Origin: AP-15 sp963787425
GTDB lineage: Bacteria; Pseudomonadota; Alphaproteobacteria; ATCC43930; CGMCC-115725
Assembly (NCBI GenBank): GCA_963787425.1
Contig: CAWBCV010000001.1
Coordinates: 1,495,379-1,559,378, forward strand
Direction of reading: 5' to 3'
Length of the DNA stretch: 64,000 nucleotides
Both the position numbers and the translations under genes were made by a program. Below are positions 63,969 to 64,000 of this stretch, one piece after another (the stretch's first letter is position 1; each line of letters begins with the position of its first letter). A model generated the notes under the pieces. That model saw only the letters and a list, made by a program, of their open reading frames with translations, did not search any database and was not told the DNA's origin.

Positions 63969-64000
63969 TTAGTGGGTTTCGGACCGCGGCGTGGCACGCC
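63969..64000 (-). CDS. Possible 3' end of rimP
   Basis: A reading frame entering from the right edge ends in TAA at 63969-63971, 21 bases before the nusA ATG, with residues RATPRSETH before the stop. In alphaproteobacteria rimP normally ends just upstream of nusA, so this is probably its tail. Too little is visible to confirm. Confidence 0.3.
   Translation of the reverse strand, partial: RATPRSETH

Overview
The window is GC-rich chromosomal DNA from an alphaproteobacterium. The main evidence is the translation cluster at the right edge (nusA-ylxR-infB-rbfA-truB-rpsO-pnp), an Irr-type Fur regulator, a CtaA/COX15 heme A synthase, a B12-dependent methylmalonyl-CoA mutase, a cold-shock gene next to infA, and short palindromic repeats of a kind common in soil and plant-associated alphaproteobacteria. 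I cannot name a genus. No rRNA, tRNA or CRISPR array was recognised.

Layout. 1-5.4 kb: DinB-like and GFA-like proteins, then a minus-strand aromatic-oxidation cluster (HpaB-type monooxygenase, VOC/extradiol-type protein, Rieske oxygenase beta and alpha subunits, small protein). 5.5-9.8 kb: an adenylate cyclase and a broken cyclase-ATPase-TPR regulator. 10-15 kb: broken MBL hydrolase, ferritin-like protein, TusA-like protein, broken Fe-alcohol dehydrogenase, Rieske ferredoxin and an RhlE helicase. 15-19 kb: infA, csp, panE, parE. 19-28 kb: msrB, NIPSNAP and DUF4189 proteins, two paralogous ABC substrate-binding proteins (the second internally inverted), SDR, cation efflux, pdxH, YihY and fabI. 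28-32 kb: a heme-sensor/histidine kinase/NUDIX operon. 31.8-35 kb: two decayed IS1634-like elements. 35-43 kb: methylmalonyl-CoA mutase, divergent HicA/HicB, ctaA, a ThDP enzyme and a methyltransferase. 43-46.6 kb: a rubrerythrin / Fe-S oxidoreductase / DUF3501 operon behind a candidate Irr box, next to irr. 46.7-52.3 kb: NHL, DUF1501 and DUF1800 proteins and a nitronate monooxygenase-like protein. 52.3-54.7 kb: a more AT-rich accessory patch. 55-64 kb: the translation and RNA-processing cluster.

Two features stand out. First, about fifteen genes, including parE and irr, are broken by isolated one-base indels, several in G or C runs. This looks more like uncorrected sequencing error than decay, so most 'pseudogene' calls here are provisional. 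Second, some damage is larger and not explained that way: an about 0.79-kb internal inversion in a substrate-binding protein gene, an internally deleted IS, and loss of a Walker A loop.

The most interesting biology is (i) the Irr box-rubrerythrin-Fe-S protein-DUF3501 module, (ii) short palindromes that appear to have inserted in frame, as eight codons, into two different transposase genes and whose core matches an intergenic repeat, and (iii) a divergent HicA/HicB pair separated by a perfect palindromic operator.
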